A stretch of DNA of 64,000 bases, from contig JAKGHH010000005.1 of NCBI GenBank assembly GCA_022828595.1, positions 57,469,655-57,533,654 of the forward strand, written 5' to 3'. This document shows, one piece after another, positions 12,955 through 26,200 of this stretch; position 1 is the stretch's first letter; each line of letters opens with the position of its first letter. Under the pieces are notes generated by a model, which saw only the letters and a program-made list of their open reading frames with translations, was not told the DNA's origin and made no database searches. Position numbers and translations under genes: made by a program. The DNA comes from Nelumbo lutea (Eukaryota; Streptophyta; Magnoliopsida; Proteales; Nelumbonaceae).

Positions 12955-13928
12955 CAAGGTTCAAAGTATCAGAAACGTAAGGTGTATCTGAAAGATAATT
13001 TTAAGAGACATATTGGGATACGCTTTGGATACGTATAGATACAGACGAAAAATCAAAATACGCATAAATATATTAAAAAATATATTAATAATGATAGTTA
13101 CAAGTTTTAGATAATTGTAAATAAGTTATTTAAAAGTAAAAAAACTGTAATTTAATGGTCTATATAAAATTCGAGATATCGAGACACACTTAGTAACTAT
13201 TGACAAATGCTGAAATAATTAAAACGTGAAAAAACAAAAAAAAAAACTAAAATATATATTGTTATACATTAGTTTTAAAATAATCAACATAATTTATTTT
13301 AATATTTAATAATACATAAATTTTAATAATTAATTCTAACATTTATTAATAAGCATACACTAAGAAAAAGAGAAAAATTACTTAAAAATAAAAATGCACA
13401 AACAAATAACAAGCAAATGGGCGTGGCTTAGTGGTGAATCTCTAATTCTTAAAGCCTAATGTTTAGGGTTCGAATCTTGCTATTGTTAATTTGTAGTTTT
13501 ATGCTAACAAAACGAATTTAATGAGAAAGAGGGTTATTAGTTAATGAAATTAATGAGAAGATAATTCCAATTAGGCGCTACAACTGAAATTCAAATTTAA
13601 AATTATGCATTAATTATAAGAGTAATTAACTAATTAATGAGAGAAAAATTCATTTAAATATAGGAGTAAATATATAATTAATGAGGTAATTTGGCCGTAA
13701 ATATAATTTAATGAAATTAATGAGAGAAGGGGACCTGTATCGGACTGTTTCGAAACCGTATCGGCCGATTCAAACCCGAAACAATCCAATACAGAGCCCA
13801 AAATGATCCGATACAGACCGATACATACGAAAAGGAACACTACAAATAATTTCTATTCATTCCGTGTATCGGACTTATACCGAAACGATACGTTTCAGCC
13901 GATATACGTTGCAAAATTTTGAACCTTG
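12955..13928. mobile_element. hAT-type non-autonomous element (974 bp), perfect 8-bp TSD
   Basis: Perfect 11-bp terminal inverted repeats CAAGGTTCAAA / TTTGAACCTTG are flanked by an identical 8-bp duplication ACCACAAT (12947-12954 and 13929-13936). CAAGG fits the hAT terminal consensus YARNG, and 8 bp is the hAT TSD length. Subterminal regions are rich in variants of gtatcgg and ccgatac; the middle is AT-rich. No transposase. A tRNA-like SINE head is inserted inside it at about 13419. Confidence 0.9.
13419..13500 (+). mobile_element. Possible tRNA-derived SINE head (A box and B box)
   Basis: The sequence gggcgtggcttagtggtgaa resembles a Pol III A box (TGGCTTAGTGGT). About 40 bp on, gggttcgaatc (13466-13476) is a near-perfect B box (GGTTCGANTC). 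The intervening sequence does not fold into a normal tRNA cloverleaf as far as I can judge, so this looks like a tRNA-derived SINE 5' region, not a tRNA gene. Its 3' end is not defined. It sits inside the hAT-like element, so it would be the younger insertion. Confidence 0.5.
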
Positions 13929-14149
13929 ACCACAATTGAGGAGTTTCGAGTTCAATCATTATTAATTATACTAATGTTTTGAATAAATATGAAATGCTAA
14001 ACTAGACCGAATTTGTAACCCCCACCCACCCACACACCTTTTCATCCAAATTGAGCTGTAGGCACCACTCCTATCTGCATTGCAAAAGCAACTATTGACT
14101 TTGTTATACAGCAACACTAAGGGACATGATATATAAAACCCGGGGCCAA

Positions 14150-14275
14150 TCACGAGAAGTAACTCTGTCGAGCTGAACCATGCAAGGGATTTTCAAATTG
14201 TATTATGATAGCCTCCTCCGACACTGTCCAGTCATCGATGTTGGACTTCCCATCACTTGACCGTTGAGAACAGTT
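14150..14275 (-). CDS. Isolated last exon of the PDCD2-C gene
   Basis: Read on the - strand, a ttttag acceptor (14277-14276) is followed by 41 codons and a TGA. The peptide starts [12 protein letters not shown] and contains [20 protein letters not shown], the expected C-terminal end of the PDCD2_C domain. The penultimate exon ends in phase 0 at 31891 with TYTCSK-type residues (VYTCSK), and this exon begins in phase 0, so the join is seamless. No equivalent of this segment exists between the penultimate exon and the LINE nest, which is why I assign it to the same gene despite 17,615 bp of intron. Confidence 0.9.
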   Translation of the reverse strand, partial: NCSQRSSDGKSNIDDWTVSEEAIIIQFENPLHGSARQSYFS

Positions 14276-17200
14276 CTAAAACCAGAAAATGGCAAATAAG
14301 GACATATGGCTGAAATTAGAATAACAAAAAAAATCATTTGATAATACCATCTAAAAAGTACACATGCTTCACTGATGTTCTAAGTCCACATGCAGAATGT
14401 GCCACAGGGTGGACACCAGTTTTGGATATGGCTTGATTAACATGTATCCCGGCCTAATTCTTTTAGGCACAGTTTGGAAGGAGTACAAATACAAATATAT
14501 ACAAAATAATATAAAACATAAGGTTTTGTACTCTACAATTTTGTATTTGTACTCCTTCCAAATTGAGCCTTAGGGGAAAATTCCCCATTAGTACCCTGTA
14601 CTTTGGGCCAAGTATCATTGTGGTCCCTGAACTTTAAAACGTAACAATTCAGTACCCAAACTTTCAAAATTCGCCAATTTAGTACCTACGGTTAACCAGC
14701 CGTTAAGTGGCATTTAAAAAGATACAAATGCCATTCAAGTGTCATCTAATTTTCTTTATCAACGATCCAAACACTGATAAAAAAAATGAACAGTTTCAAA
14801 TCCTTGCCTCTTTTATTCAAGAAAGTTTGGGTCACCAGAATGCCTATTGAGATGTGACCCCAACTTTCTTTAATAGAAGATGCAACGATTTGAGACTGTT
14901 CATTTTTTGTCAATGGATGGTTGATAAAGAAAATTCGACGACACTCGAAGACATTTGTGTCTTTTTAAATGCCACTTAACGGCTGGTTAACAGGCTGATT
15001 AGTGGTAAGTACTGAATTGGCACATTTTGAAAGTTCGAATACTGAATTGTCACGTTTTAAAGTACAGGGACCAAAGTGGCACTAGGCCCAAAGTACAGGG
15101 TACTAATTTGGGATTTTCCCTTTTTCTATGTTAATCTTGGAAGAATGCAAATATAAGGTTTAGAAATATTAAATACAAGGTTTTGCACTGAACATATTTG
15201 CATTTGTACTCTTCCCAAACTGAGCCGAAGGTAAAATCATTCTTGCAAGATGATCAGTGGTTTTACAGGAAAACATCATTCTTGCAATGTTTTACATAAA
15301 TATATTACATGCATGGCAATATACATTTATATGAGAGCGTGAGAATATAGGTTCAAGTCTGAGAGCAGCCAGTTAAGCACGAAGAAATGCTGAAGGCTAG
15401 AACTGTATCCAGTCCACCCTCCCAAAAACCCTAGATAGTTGGGACCAATATTGGGTAATGGCCTTCTACAATGTTAGAGGCAATCCCCAAGAATCCATGG
15501 TGTGTTGGAATCCTAAATCGAACACAGACACTTATCCATTAAGGAGAGTTCATATAACACTGGTTTGAAGCAAATTGTAGTGTTGGGAAAGAATGATAAG
15601 ACATGCTCCCTCCTTGGTCTCTTTCAAGGAGGGATGGATGAGGGAAGGAAACCAATAAGAAATTCTGGATGGCTGGGGTCAACATTGGGTAATGGCCTTT
15701 TACCACCTTTCTAGATAGAAACCTATCCTTGAAGACTTTCATTGTCTCTGTTGTAGGATGACTATGACCAAGAGTGAGTATAGGAAAGTATTCATTGACT
15801 AGAATACGGTTTAGGGAATGATTTATTGACTCAGGATGAGGGTTAAAAAGGTTCTCAGCTGTAACTGCTAACTGCAAATTCTGTGGGGTGGGAAAATAGA
15901 AAAATTTTTAAATTAATCAGAGGGAAGGAAATTTTTTGTTGAAATTTATAGAGAGATGTAGAATGACAGATTGTATGGGCGGATTTAAAACAACTACAGT
16001 CTGAACAGTTTTTCCACAGATGGAGTGATGGACAAAAAATTCTTTTCATGAGAGAAATTGTCAAATTTCCAGAAGCTATGGTTTTACATGGAGGTTTGGG
16101 ATCAATTTTAGTATGAAGATCTATAGGAGGTATTCAAATATGGAGCAATGGGAGATTGTTTGTCATAGAAGGACGAAAATGACTGAAATAGGAAAGAAAA
16201 TTCAGTCTTGGATATAAACTAAAGAAAAGCATACCTGGATGAGTTTCGGTCCATTACAGATGTTGAATGAATTTTGATGATGAATGTAATCTCTTCTTAC
16301 AAAATTAGAGAGAAATATAGAGAGATAAAACCCTTAAATCAATCGAGGCCACCAATCACTCTAGGGTATGGGAATCATTCAACACTCTTAGAATTAATCT
16401 ATTAGAATTTGGTTAAACTCAACTAATTGATATTTAAAATGTTACATATTTATAGATTGTAGACCAATAAAAGTTCTAATTGACTTAAGGAAAATAAGGT
16501 ACAAGATTGCCACTATCCTACTTTAATTCAAAGGAACTAATTCCTAAACTACTTGCGCAATGACTCTGAAGCTTTAAGTATAAACCAATGAAAACTAGAC
16601 AAATCAAACTCTTAGACAGCATGTGCAATGACCAAAATGCCTCTATTTGCTGAAATATAAAAAACTATTAGTGGTCAGAAAATCTTGTACCTAACTTGGC
16701 TCTAACATGAGTTTCCTTGCAAATTCTACAAGAAACTTCAAGGAGTGTATATTTCCATGATATTTTACCATTTTTACCAGGCATCCCAAAGCCCTATTAT
16801 TCATGGGTAAGCATCAATGAACCATAATACTTGGATACCTTCAAATGCATAGCATTCCTATATTGGGCACGATACACAAATACACAATACAACAGGAGTT
16901 TATTAAATATGCCTTCTTTTTTTTTTTTGGTATTACATATTACACATTACAGGGGAATCAGGGGTGGGGCAGAGCAGGGTGCACACACACTGGTCATACC
17001 ACGGAGAGTATACTTTATGGCACTAGCACTTCTAAAATATGTAAGAAACATTTTAAACAAATCATATCATCAAAAACATGTATTTATTAGAAGCTTAATT
17101 AAATTTAGCAAGATAAAAGAACTGAGAAATGGCACTTCAAAAACTAGGTAGAAATGCATGATATTATCCTGTATAGCCCTGTTTCCCAAACCTCATTTTG

Positions 17201-20200
17201 TGTCACCATCCATATCTGGGCATAGCCCATGAAACATCATACCCAATTGGAGGTTGGAGCTTCAGATGGTTCTGTTTAGGGAGAGTTGACCACTCCCTCA
17301 AGGAGTTGGGGTTTTTTATTCTTTTTTTTTTTTTGTGGTTGGATGGGAAAAAAAGGAGAAATGAAGAAAGGCAGAAGGAAAAACAACCAATCCTAGGTGG
17401 AATAGGTTTGCTCCACACCTCTTTAGAAAAGGTAGACCCCCATTAGCTGCTGGTTGGGTTAGGATGTTGAAGAAGAGCAAGTAAACAAATCATGAGGTGT
17501 GGGAGTCCAAATTCTTCTATCAACTTGAAGAGGTCCAAAAACACCCCATCAAGTACACTCATCAGAGACATGGCACCATTTAACTCAGTATCCCTAATAG
17601 CTCTTCTCAAACCCAAGTCCCAACGAAACCCAGAACCAGAATTGGAAGGAACCAGGAAGGTAGAAATAGGCTCATTTTTATAAAGAAACAAGGAAAACAA
17701 AGAAGGAAATTGATCCCTCAAAGGAGAACTCCCCACCCACACTTGTTCCCAAAATTTAATACAGTTCCCAGAGTGCAAGTCATACCTAATCCAAGGCAAG
17801 AATAAAGGAAGGATGACTTTCCATAGGGATGCTCTTGTAGTCCTTGCTTTAATTCCAGTGTCCCAACCATTTGCCTTTGACCCATGAATGCTCACCACTA
17901 CCTTAGCCCACAATTTTTCTTTCTCATCAGGAAATCTCCATAACCATTTGCCTAGAAGAGCTGAATTTCATTTCTGTGCATTCCCAATTCCCAAACCCCC
18001 TAGCCTTTTGTTCCAATACACCACTTCCCACCTCACTCTATGATCCTTTTTTTTCCTCCACCGGTTCCCAAAGAAAATCCCTCATTAAGTTCTCCAACTT
18101 CCTAGCTATCCCATTGGGGATTTTGAAGACCGGCAAACAACTTGGGGCATCCTGAAGACCGGCATATAATATACAAGAAAGTTTGCTAAGGTGGATTTGA
18201 GCAAGGATATTCTTCCTCCCAAAGAAATATAATTCCTCTTCCACCCAACTAATCTCTTCTCAAGCCTTTCCACCACTGGGACCCAAAAGTTGAGTGATCT
18301 AGGGTTGTCACCTAGAGGTAATCCTAAGTATTTAAGCGGCCAATCCCCTTTCTCGCAACCCAAAGAATTTGTCGTCCTTCAAATCACCTTCCTCAACATT
18401 TATGCCATCCAATAAGCTTTTAGTCCAGATCAGTGTTTTAAAAGCGCAAGGCACAAAAAAAAAAAGCGCAAGGAACAAATTGTGCTTGAGGCGCAAGACG
18501 CAAGGCGAGGCATGTGCCTTTTTGAAGCAAGGCGCAAAATACAAAAAAGAAAATTGCTAAAAAAAGTCCAAATTTTCAAAAAAAAAAGCCAAAATTTTAA
18601 AAATGCAAAAAATATTAAACATAATATTAATAAAAATATAAAGTTAAATTTTAAAATAAAAGTTTTAAACATAATGTTAATAAAAGACTAAAATATCATC
18701 TGCAAACTGAAATAACTTTGCAACCTTTACACATCATTTGTTCTATCCTCGTAAGGAAAAAATCTATTTGGCTTATGTCCAAACCATCATTAGTCAAGCA
18801 CAAGGTGCTTTCGTGCAAGGAAGGCAAATAACAGATCAGATCCTAATAGCAAATGAGTGTGTGGAGGACATGAGAAAGTCGGGGAATCAAGGTTTTGTAT
18901 GTAAGTTAGACTTAGAGAAAACTTGTGATCTTGTGGATTGGAGTTTTTTTACTAGATGTCCTTGGGTTTTGTGGTTTTGGAGATAGATGGTGCAACTGGG
19001 TAAAGGGTTGTATTAGCTCCTGTCATTATTCAGTCTTGGTGAATGGGGTGGTCAAAGATATTTTCCCTGCTTGTAGAGGCCTCAGACAAGGTGACCCACT
19101 CTCCCCATTTCTTTTCACCTTAGTTGCAAATGTCTTTAGTAGATTAATCTCTAAGGCAAATAGGGAAGAGGATGTGAATGGCTGGAAGATAGAAAGGAAC
19201 AATATTAGGGTAACCCACCTACAGTTTCCTGACGATATCATAATATTTTGTGAAGGGGGTGACAGGTAAAAAGTGAGGAATCTCAGAGCATTAATACAAC
19301 ACTTTGAGGAGGTATCAAATTTGAGAATAAACCTAGAGAAGAGTTTTGTGGTAGGTGTTAACATGAATGAGGGGATTATCCAGTCTGTGGCTGATTGTTT
19401 AGGTTGTTCCGTCGCTACTTGGCCTTTGCAGTACTTGGGTCTCCCTCTAGGGGCTAACCCAAAAGAGAGTAGTTTCTGGACCCCAGTGTTGGAAAAGTTT
19501 AAGAAAAGATTATCTTCTTGGAAAAACTATATCTCTATAGGAGGTAGAGTGGCTTTATTGAGAGCTACCCTAGAAAACCTAACGGTCTATTTCCTCTCCG
19601 TTTTCAGGATTCCTAATAGGGAAGCTAAGAAGTTTGAGAGATTAATGAGAAATTTCCCTTGGGAGTCGGGGGAGGAAAAGAAATACCACCTAATTAACTG
19701 GGAAATAGTTTGTAGGAGTAAAGAGGAAGGTGGTTTGGGACTAGGAAGGCTAACTCTCAAGAATAAAGCCCTCTTAAGAAAGTGGTTGTGGAAATGGCCT
19801 AGAGAAAGGGAGAGGTTGTGGCACGAAGTGATAGCTAGTATACATGGTAGACTGGAAAATGGATGGGATGCGGGTGTATCACATCAAGCTACGTTGGCTT
19901 CCCCATGGAAAGCAATCCAGAGTATCCCCCCCTTAGTTTCTCAACTTTGTCAGGTATGATGTCAATTCCGGTACCTCTGTTTTATTTTGGGAAGACATAT
20001 GGGTGGGTAATGTTGCCCTTAAGGACCAATTCCCTTCTCTCTATTTGATTTCCCTTTACAAGGAAAAAGTTGCTTCTCAGTTTCTCCCATCTCCTATTTC
20101 ACCCCCTCCTTAAGTTGGGACTTTGGCTTTTGGAGAGGCTTGAGGGATGATGAACTTAACAGTGTTTCAGATCTGTTGTCCCTTCTTGGTCGTGTCTTTT

Positions 20201-23200
20201 TGGACGCCCTTAGTTTGGATGTGAGATTACGGTCTCCTCACCCAAAAGGTTACTTCACTTGTGCTTCCTTTTTTAAATCCCTTTGCTCTTTCCAGGAACA
20301 GTGACCTAGACCGGTTCCACCTAAAGTTATTACTTTCTGCTACGAGGTGTTTTATAGAAAGATTAATACATTGGACTGCTTGCAGAGGAAAAGGCCTTCT
20401 TTGTGTTTGTCCCCTAACTAGTGTGTACTTTGCAGGGCTAGTGGTGAGGATTGCTCTCACTTACTTGTATCTTTCCTTTTCTAATGCTATTTGGAGTTGG
20501 ATTTTCTCTTTGTTTGGGTGCAGGTGGACTCTGTTTTTTTTTTTTTTTTTTGAAAAGGTAAGGTAATTTATTAAAATAAGAACCAGTACAAAGGAGCCTA
20601 GGCCATTAGACTCTGCCTAGAGCCACCACAAATTACAGATACAACCAGTTTTGAGATCTAAACAACAGACTCAAATTCTGATTTTAAACAACTCCAATGC
20701 CGACACCCACAGCTATCTGCACCATTTCCTCTGGAGATTTAGCTTTTCCCTGAAAAATTCTGTTATTTCTTTCAATCTAGATAGTCCAAAGCACAGCAGC
20801 TGGGATAGTCTTCCAAACCAAGATACCTTTTTTGCTGAGACCCTCAATCTGCCAACACAACAGCAGATCCTTCACAGAAATTGGCATTACCCAGCTGATT
20901 TCCAAAGCTTGGAGAAAATGCCTCCAAATATAATTCGAGACTGGGCAATGTAAGGCCAGATGTTCAGTAGTTTCTACTACCCCACCACATAAGCCACATG
21001 ACATATCCGAAATCTGAATGCCACATTTCACAAGATTAACTTTGGATAGACATTTATTTAAAGCCATTGTCTAGAGCAAAAACTTCACTTTAGAAGGACT
21101 GAATGAGCTCCAAATCTACCTAGCCGAAAATTTTTCCTGACCTGAACTTATCAACTTACTGAACATAGACTTAACAGAAAACATGCCATCAGCTTTCCAT
21201 TTCCATCTCCAAGCATCCTCCATGTTTGGGTCAATCCTCTGGTTCTGGAGCAGGCCCAACAGAATTGCATACTCCTCAATTTCCCAGTCAAAGAGGCGCC
21301 TCTTACAAGTTAGGTTCCAACTGAAAGAGTTACCATCCACATTGAAATTCTCAGCCACCGAGGAGTCCTGATTTACAGAAATTTGATACAAGAGAGGAAA
21401 GGCATCTTTCACACACACTTCAGAACACCAAGAGTCTTTCCAAAATTTGATTCTTTCCCCATTTCCCAAGTTGTAACCGATTCCTTCCTCGAATAAGCTA
21501 GCGTTCTTCATTATACCTGTCCAAATGGAATTTATTCCTCTTGAAATAGGAGAATTGGATTTCCAATCACCCCAGTCCACTCCATATTTGTCCACAATCA
21601 GCTTCCTCCACCAAGCATTTCTTTCATTTGCAAATCTCCAAAGCATTTACACAAGAGGGCAGAATTGAATTTCTTCAATTTTCTTATTCCCAACCCTCCA
21701 AACTTCCTTAGGAAGACACACTTGATCCCAGTTTACAACATGAACCTTCTTCTCCTCCTCCCAACCTCTCCAGAGAAAGTTTTTCTGTAGTTGCTCAACT
21801 CTATTAGCCACTTTGGAAGAAATAGGAAATAGGGAGAGGTAGTAAGTAGGTAAATTAGAAAGAGTACTCTTAATCAAAATCACTTTCCCCCCAAAAGAAA
21901 GGTATTTAGCTTTCCAGGAAGCCAATTTCTTCTCCATTCTTTCAACCACTGGATTCCAAATCTGAGATGAAGTATAATTAGCTCCCAAGGGGAGCCCCAA
22001 GTACTTGACCGGAAGATGGGCAGTCTGACAAGCCATAACTTCTGCACAAACTTCTAGATTTGTAACAAGACCTACGGGGATAATCTGAGATTTACTCAAA
22101 TTAACCTTAAGGCTAGACACCACCTAAAACCAACTCAAAATTCCAAGCACCACCTCTAGTTGATTAGGAGAAGCATCAACAAAGCATAAGGTGTCATCAG
22201 CAAATTGAACAATATTGACTTTTTCTTTCCCTGGAGCAATTGCAAAGCCCTCTCAAAGCCCATTCTCAACAGCCTTCTTGCTAAAGAGAGAAAATTTCCA
22301 TGACACAAATGAAGAGTAGGGGAGAGAGAGGGTCAACTTGCCTCAAACCTCTTGAACTTCCAAAAAACCCCGACATTTGCCCGTTAATTAAGATGGAGAA
22401 CTTAGGAGTCTTAACACAAACTCTGATCCAGTTTCTCCAAAGCTGCCCAAAATTCATTTTCTCCAAAACCAAAGCCAAGTCGTGCCAGTTAACATGATCA
22501 TAAGCTTTTTCAATATCCAGTTTACACAAAACACCTGGGGTCCCCTCTCTTCTTCTGGACTCCAACAGTTCATTAGCAATGAGAACAGAGTCAACCATCT
22601 GTCTACCCGGGACAAAAGCACTATGGTTACAAGAGATAACACTGCCTAACACACACTTCATTCTTTTAGCCAAAACCTTAGCCAAGATTTTGTAGAAACT
22701 ATGCAAGAGACTAATGGGCCTGAAGTCCTTTATATTCACAGCCCCCTCAATTTTTGGAATAAGAGTGATGAAAGTTGCATTCGGACTTCTCTGAAAGGAG
22801 GCATTAGTGTGAAATGCCTGAAACACCTGCATCAGATCACTCCTCACAATATCTTTTTTTTTTATCAATAACACTTTCATTAATTCATCAGTAGAAAATT
22901 TACAAGTGGAAGACAAACACACTTATCTTCCAAGAGTCACAAAGAACTTCAAGAAAAGAAAGAAGAAAATATAAAGATACAAGGACACTAACAATACAAC
23001 TTAGCCCAAAACAAGGAATCCCTTTCTGCCCCTTGTTTTGCTAAACCGTCAGCTAGGGAATTAGCTGATCTCTTAATCCAACATGTCTTAATTTGCATCT
23101 CCCGCACCAACCATTTGAATTTCCTCTTCTCGTTGTTATACTTCCAAAGATCATTTTGTTCTTTGGTCAGCCACCCTATCACCACCTCTGAATCCCCTTC

Positions 23201-26200
23201 AATTATAAGTTTCTTAATGTTCAATTCCTTAGCTTTCCGGGCTCTTCCATAACTGCACATATCTCAGCTCTAATGGAGTCACCCACTCCAATTGGGCCTG
23301 AGAACATAGCAGAGATGACCCCATTTTCATCTCTAAAAACACCCCCGATCCCTGATTGTCCCGGGTTTCCCCTACTGCATCCATCAAAGTTTAATTTCAA
23401 GAATCCACTAGGTGGGGGTGGGGGGGGGGGGGTCCAAGCCACACTCATTACTGACTTGGTCTGCGTGCAACTTGCAATTTCACCCCACTTCCTCAACATG
23501 TCATCCACCGTGTAATTTCCAAAGATTTCAGCCACTGTACCGCCCTAAACTGTATGATAGCCCTCAAATCTGTTGTCCCTCTCTGAGTTTCTGAGAATAT
23601 CCTGGAGTTCCTTTCTTCCCACAGTGTCCAACATACGACAGCCCTTAGTCCTCTCCACATTGTCCTTCCCCTTTTTAATCGCCACCTGAAGAAGGAGGGG
23701 GCGAAAAGGCCCTGCATGTCTGATGGGGGATTCCAGCTGCATCCAAATAAGGAGAAAGCCCAATCCCACAATGACCTCGCGAAGTGGCACGACACCATTA
23801 GGTGAAAACCACTCCCCATCTACTTTACACAGAACACACCACTGAGGTGACAAGCAAGTATTGGGTCTCTTCCTTTGGAGTAGATCACCAGTGTTGATTC
23901 TTTCCAGATAGGCTTCCCAACAAAAACTACTAACCCTAGGAGGTATAGCTCTGCACCAAACCTCACCAGCAGGAAAAGGGGACAAGGTAGGACTGGTGGA
24001 CTGACTTAAGACTTTGAAGAACGAAGCACAAGAGAAAATGCCATTGGGGTTAGGTGTCCAAATTCTAGAATCCGCCCTAATGGGGTCTAAGACAACGTTA
24101 TCAAGAAGTGCAAGAAGGCTCAAAATACAGTCGAAGTCTGAATCCCTCAAATCCCTTCTTAGACCTAAGTTCCACCCAATCCCAGAAGTGGAAGAGGACA
24201 GGGTGGTGAAAGACGAGATCGGCTCATTTTTCAAATCAGAAAGAGTGCACAAAGACAGAAACTGATCCTTTAGAGGGGCGCTCCCCACCCAGGTTTGTTC
24301 CCAAAATTTTATGGAGTTACCGGAATTCAAGTCATACCTGATATTAGGAATGAAAACTAGAAGCAGATCATGAATGGCTTTCCAAGGAGAGTTGCTTGTG
24401 ATCCTAGCTCTGATTCCAGCGTCCCATCCGTTGTGCTCCAGCCCATGAATACTTGCCACTATTCTAGCCCATAGCTTCTCCTTCTCCATAGGAAACCTCC
24501 ACAGCCACTTCCCCAGCAGAGTCATATTCCTTCTCCTAATACTCCCAAGCCCCAAACCACCACACGACTTACTCCTGCACACTATTTCCCAGCTAACTCT
24601 ATGATCCCTCTTCTCTTCTCCCGGCTCCCACAAGAAATCCCTCATTAACTTCTCTAATTTGTTAGCAATCTTCACTGGGATTTTAAACACCGACATGAAG
24701 AAGATGGGTAAGTTAGCAAGCGTGGCCTTAATTAATGTAATTCTCCCACCAAGAGAGAGGTAAATCTTTTTCCAGGATACCAATCTTTTTTCAAACCTTT
24801 CCATCACCGAGTTCCATAAGCTCTCTCTCTTGGGATTATCACCTAATGGTAATCCTAAATAGTTCAGAGGCCACCCTGTGACTTCACACCCCAGCACTTC
24901 AGCACTCTCCCTGATCTCTCCCTCCTCCAAATTCACCCTCACTACACGGCTTTTCCCAAGGTTAACCTTCAAATTGGACAGTTGCTCAAACAGTTGTATC
25001 ACCGACTTTAAATTCCTGATAAACCTCACATTACCACCTTCACAAAATAGAATCGTGTCATCAGCAAACTGTAAATGTGTGAGGGGGGTTTCCATCCTCC
25101 CAACCCTCCAGCCTCTAATGAGTCCCCTAGAATCTGCTCTGTGAATCAATTTCCCCAAAACCTCCGCAATTAAAATGAGCAAGAAAGGAAAAAGGGGGTC
25201 TCCTTGTCTTATACCCCTACTGGCTGGAAAGAAATCTACCATTGTCCCGTTTACTAGAACTGAATAATGACAATTTCGGACACAGCCCATGATCCACTTA
25301 CACCATCTAGCCCCAAACCCGAATTTGGTTAAAAGTTTCCTCAAGAAATCCCAGTCCACCAAGTCATAAGCCTTTTCCAAGTCCAGCTTACAGACCACTC
25401 CCTTCTTCTTATCCCTCTTAAAGTTCTCCACTCTCATTAGCAGTTAAAATCTGGTCTGTAATTTGTCTTCCACTCACAAAAGTTCCTTGATAGTGTTCAA
25501 TGATATCCGGCATTACCTTCTTCAGCCTCAAAGACAACACTTTTGCAATGATCTTGTACAAGCTATTCACCAAGCTTATTGGCCTAAAATCCTTCGGGTG
25601 GGATGCATCTTTCTTTTTGGGAATTAAGGCTATAAATGTAGAGTTCACACCCGGATTGACAATTCCTCTCCTGAAAAACTCCTCAAACACCCGCAAGAGA
25701 TCATCTTTCAAAATATCCCAACAATCCTGATAAAAAGCCATTGTAAACCCATCCGGCCCTGGAGCTGTTGTTCTATCCATAGAAAACACAGCTTCCTTGA
25801 TCTCTTCTATATTAAAGCTTCTTTCCATCCTTCTCCTGTTCTCCACCCCTACATCTGGCCAATCCAAACCTTCTACCCACACCCTTCTACTCACAGGCCT
25901 TCTTAGAATAGATTTGAAATGCTCCACACAGGCCCTGGCAATCTCCTCTTGCTGTACTAACTCAATTCCATCTACTACCAATTTGGAGATAAAGTTCTTC
26001 CTTCTCCTGCCATCTGCTAGAGAGTGGAAACACCTAGTGTTTCTATCTCCCTCTTGCATCCATTTACACCAAGATTTTTGCCTCCAACTAATTTCCTCCT
26101 TGTGCAGGCAATCCTCTAACTGTCTTCTCAATTCTCTCCTGAGGTCATTGTCTTCCTCTCCAAATTCTCCCCTTTCCTCTTTAAAGTCAAGGCTTTCAAT

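Noticed and set aside
13419..13490. tRNA gene
   Set aside because: A and B box-like motifs are present, but acceptor and anticodon stems do not pair convincingly; better described as a SINE head.
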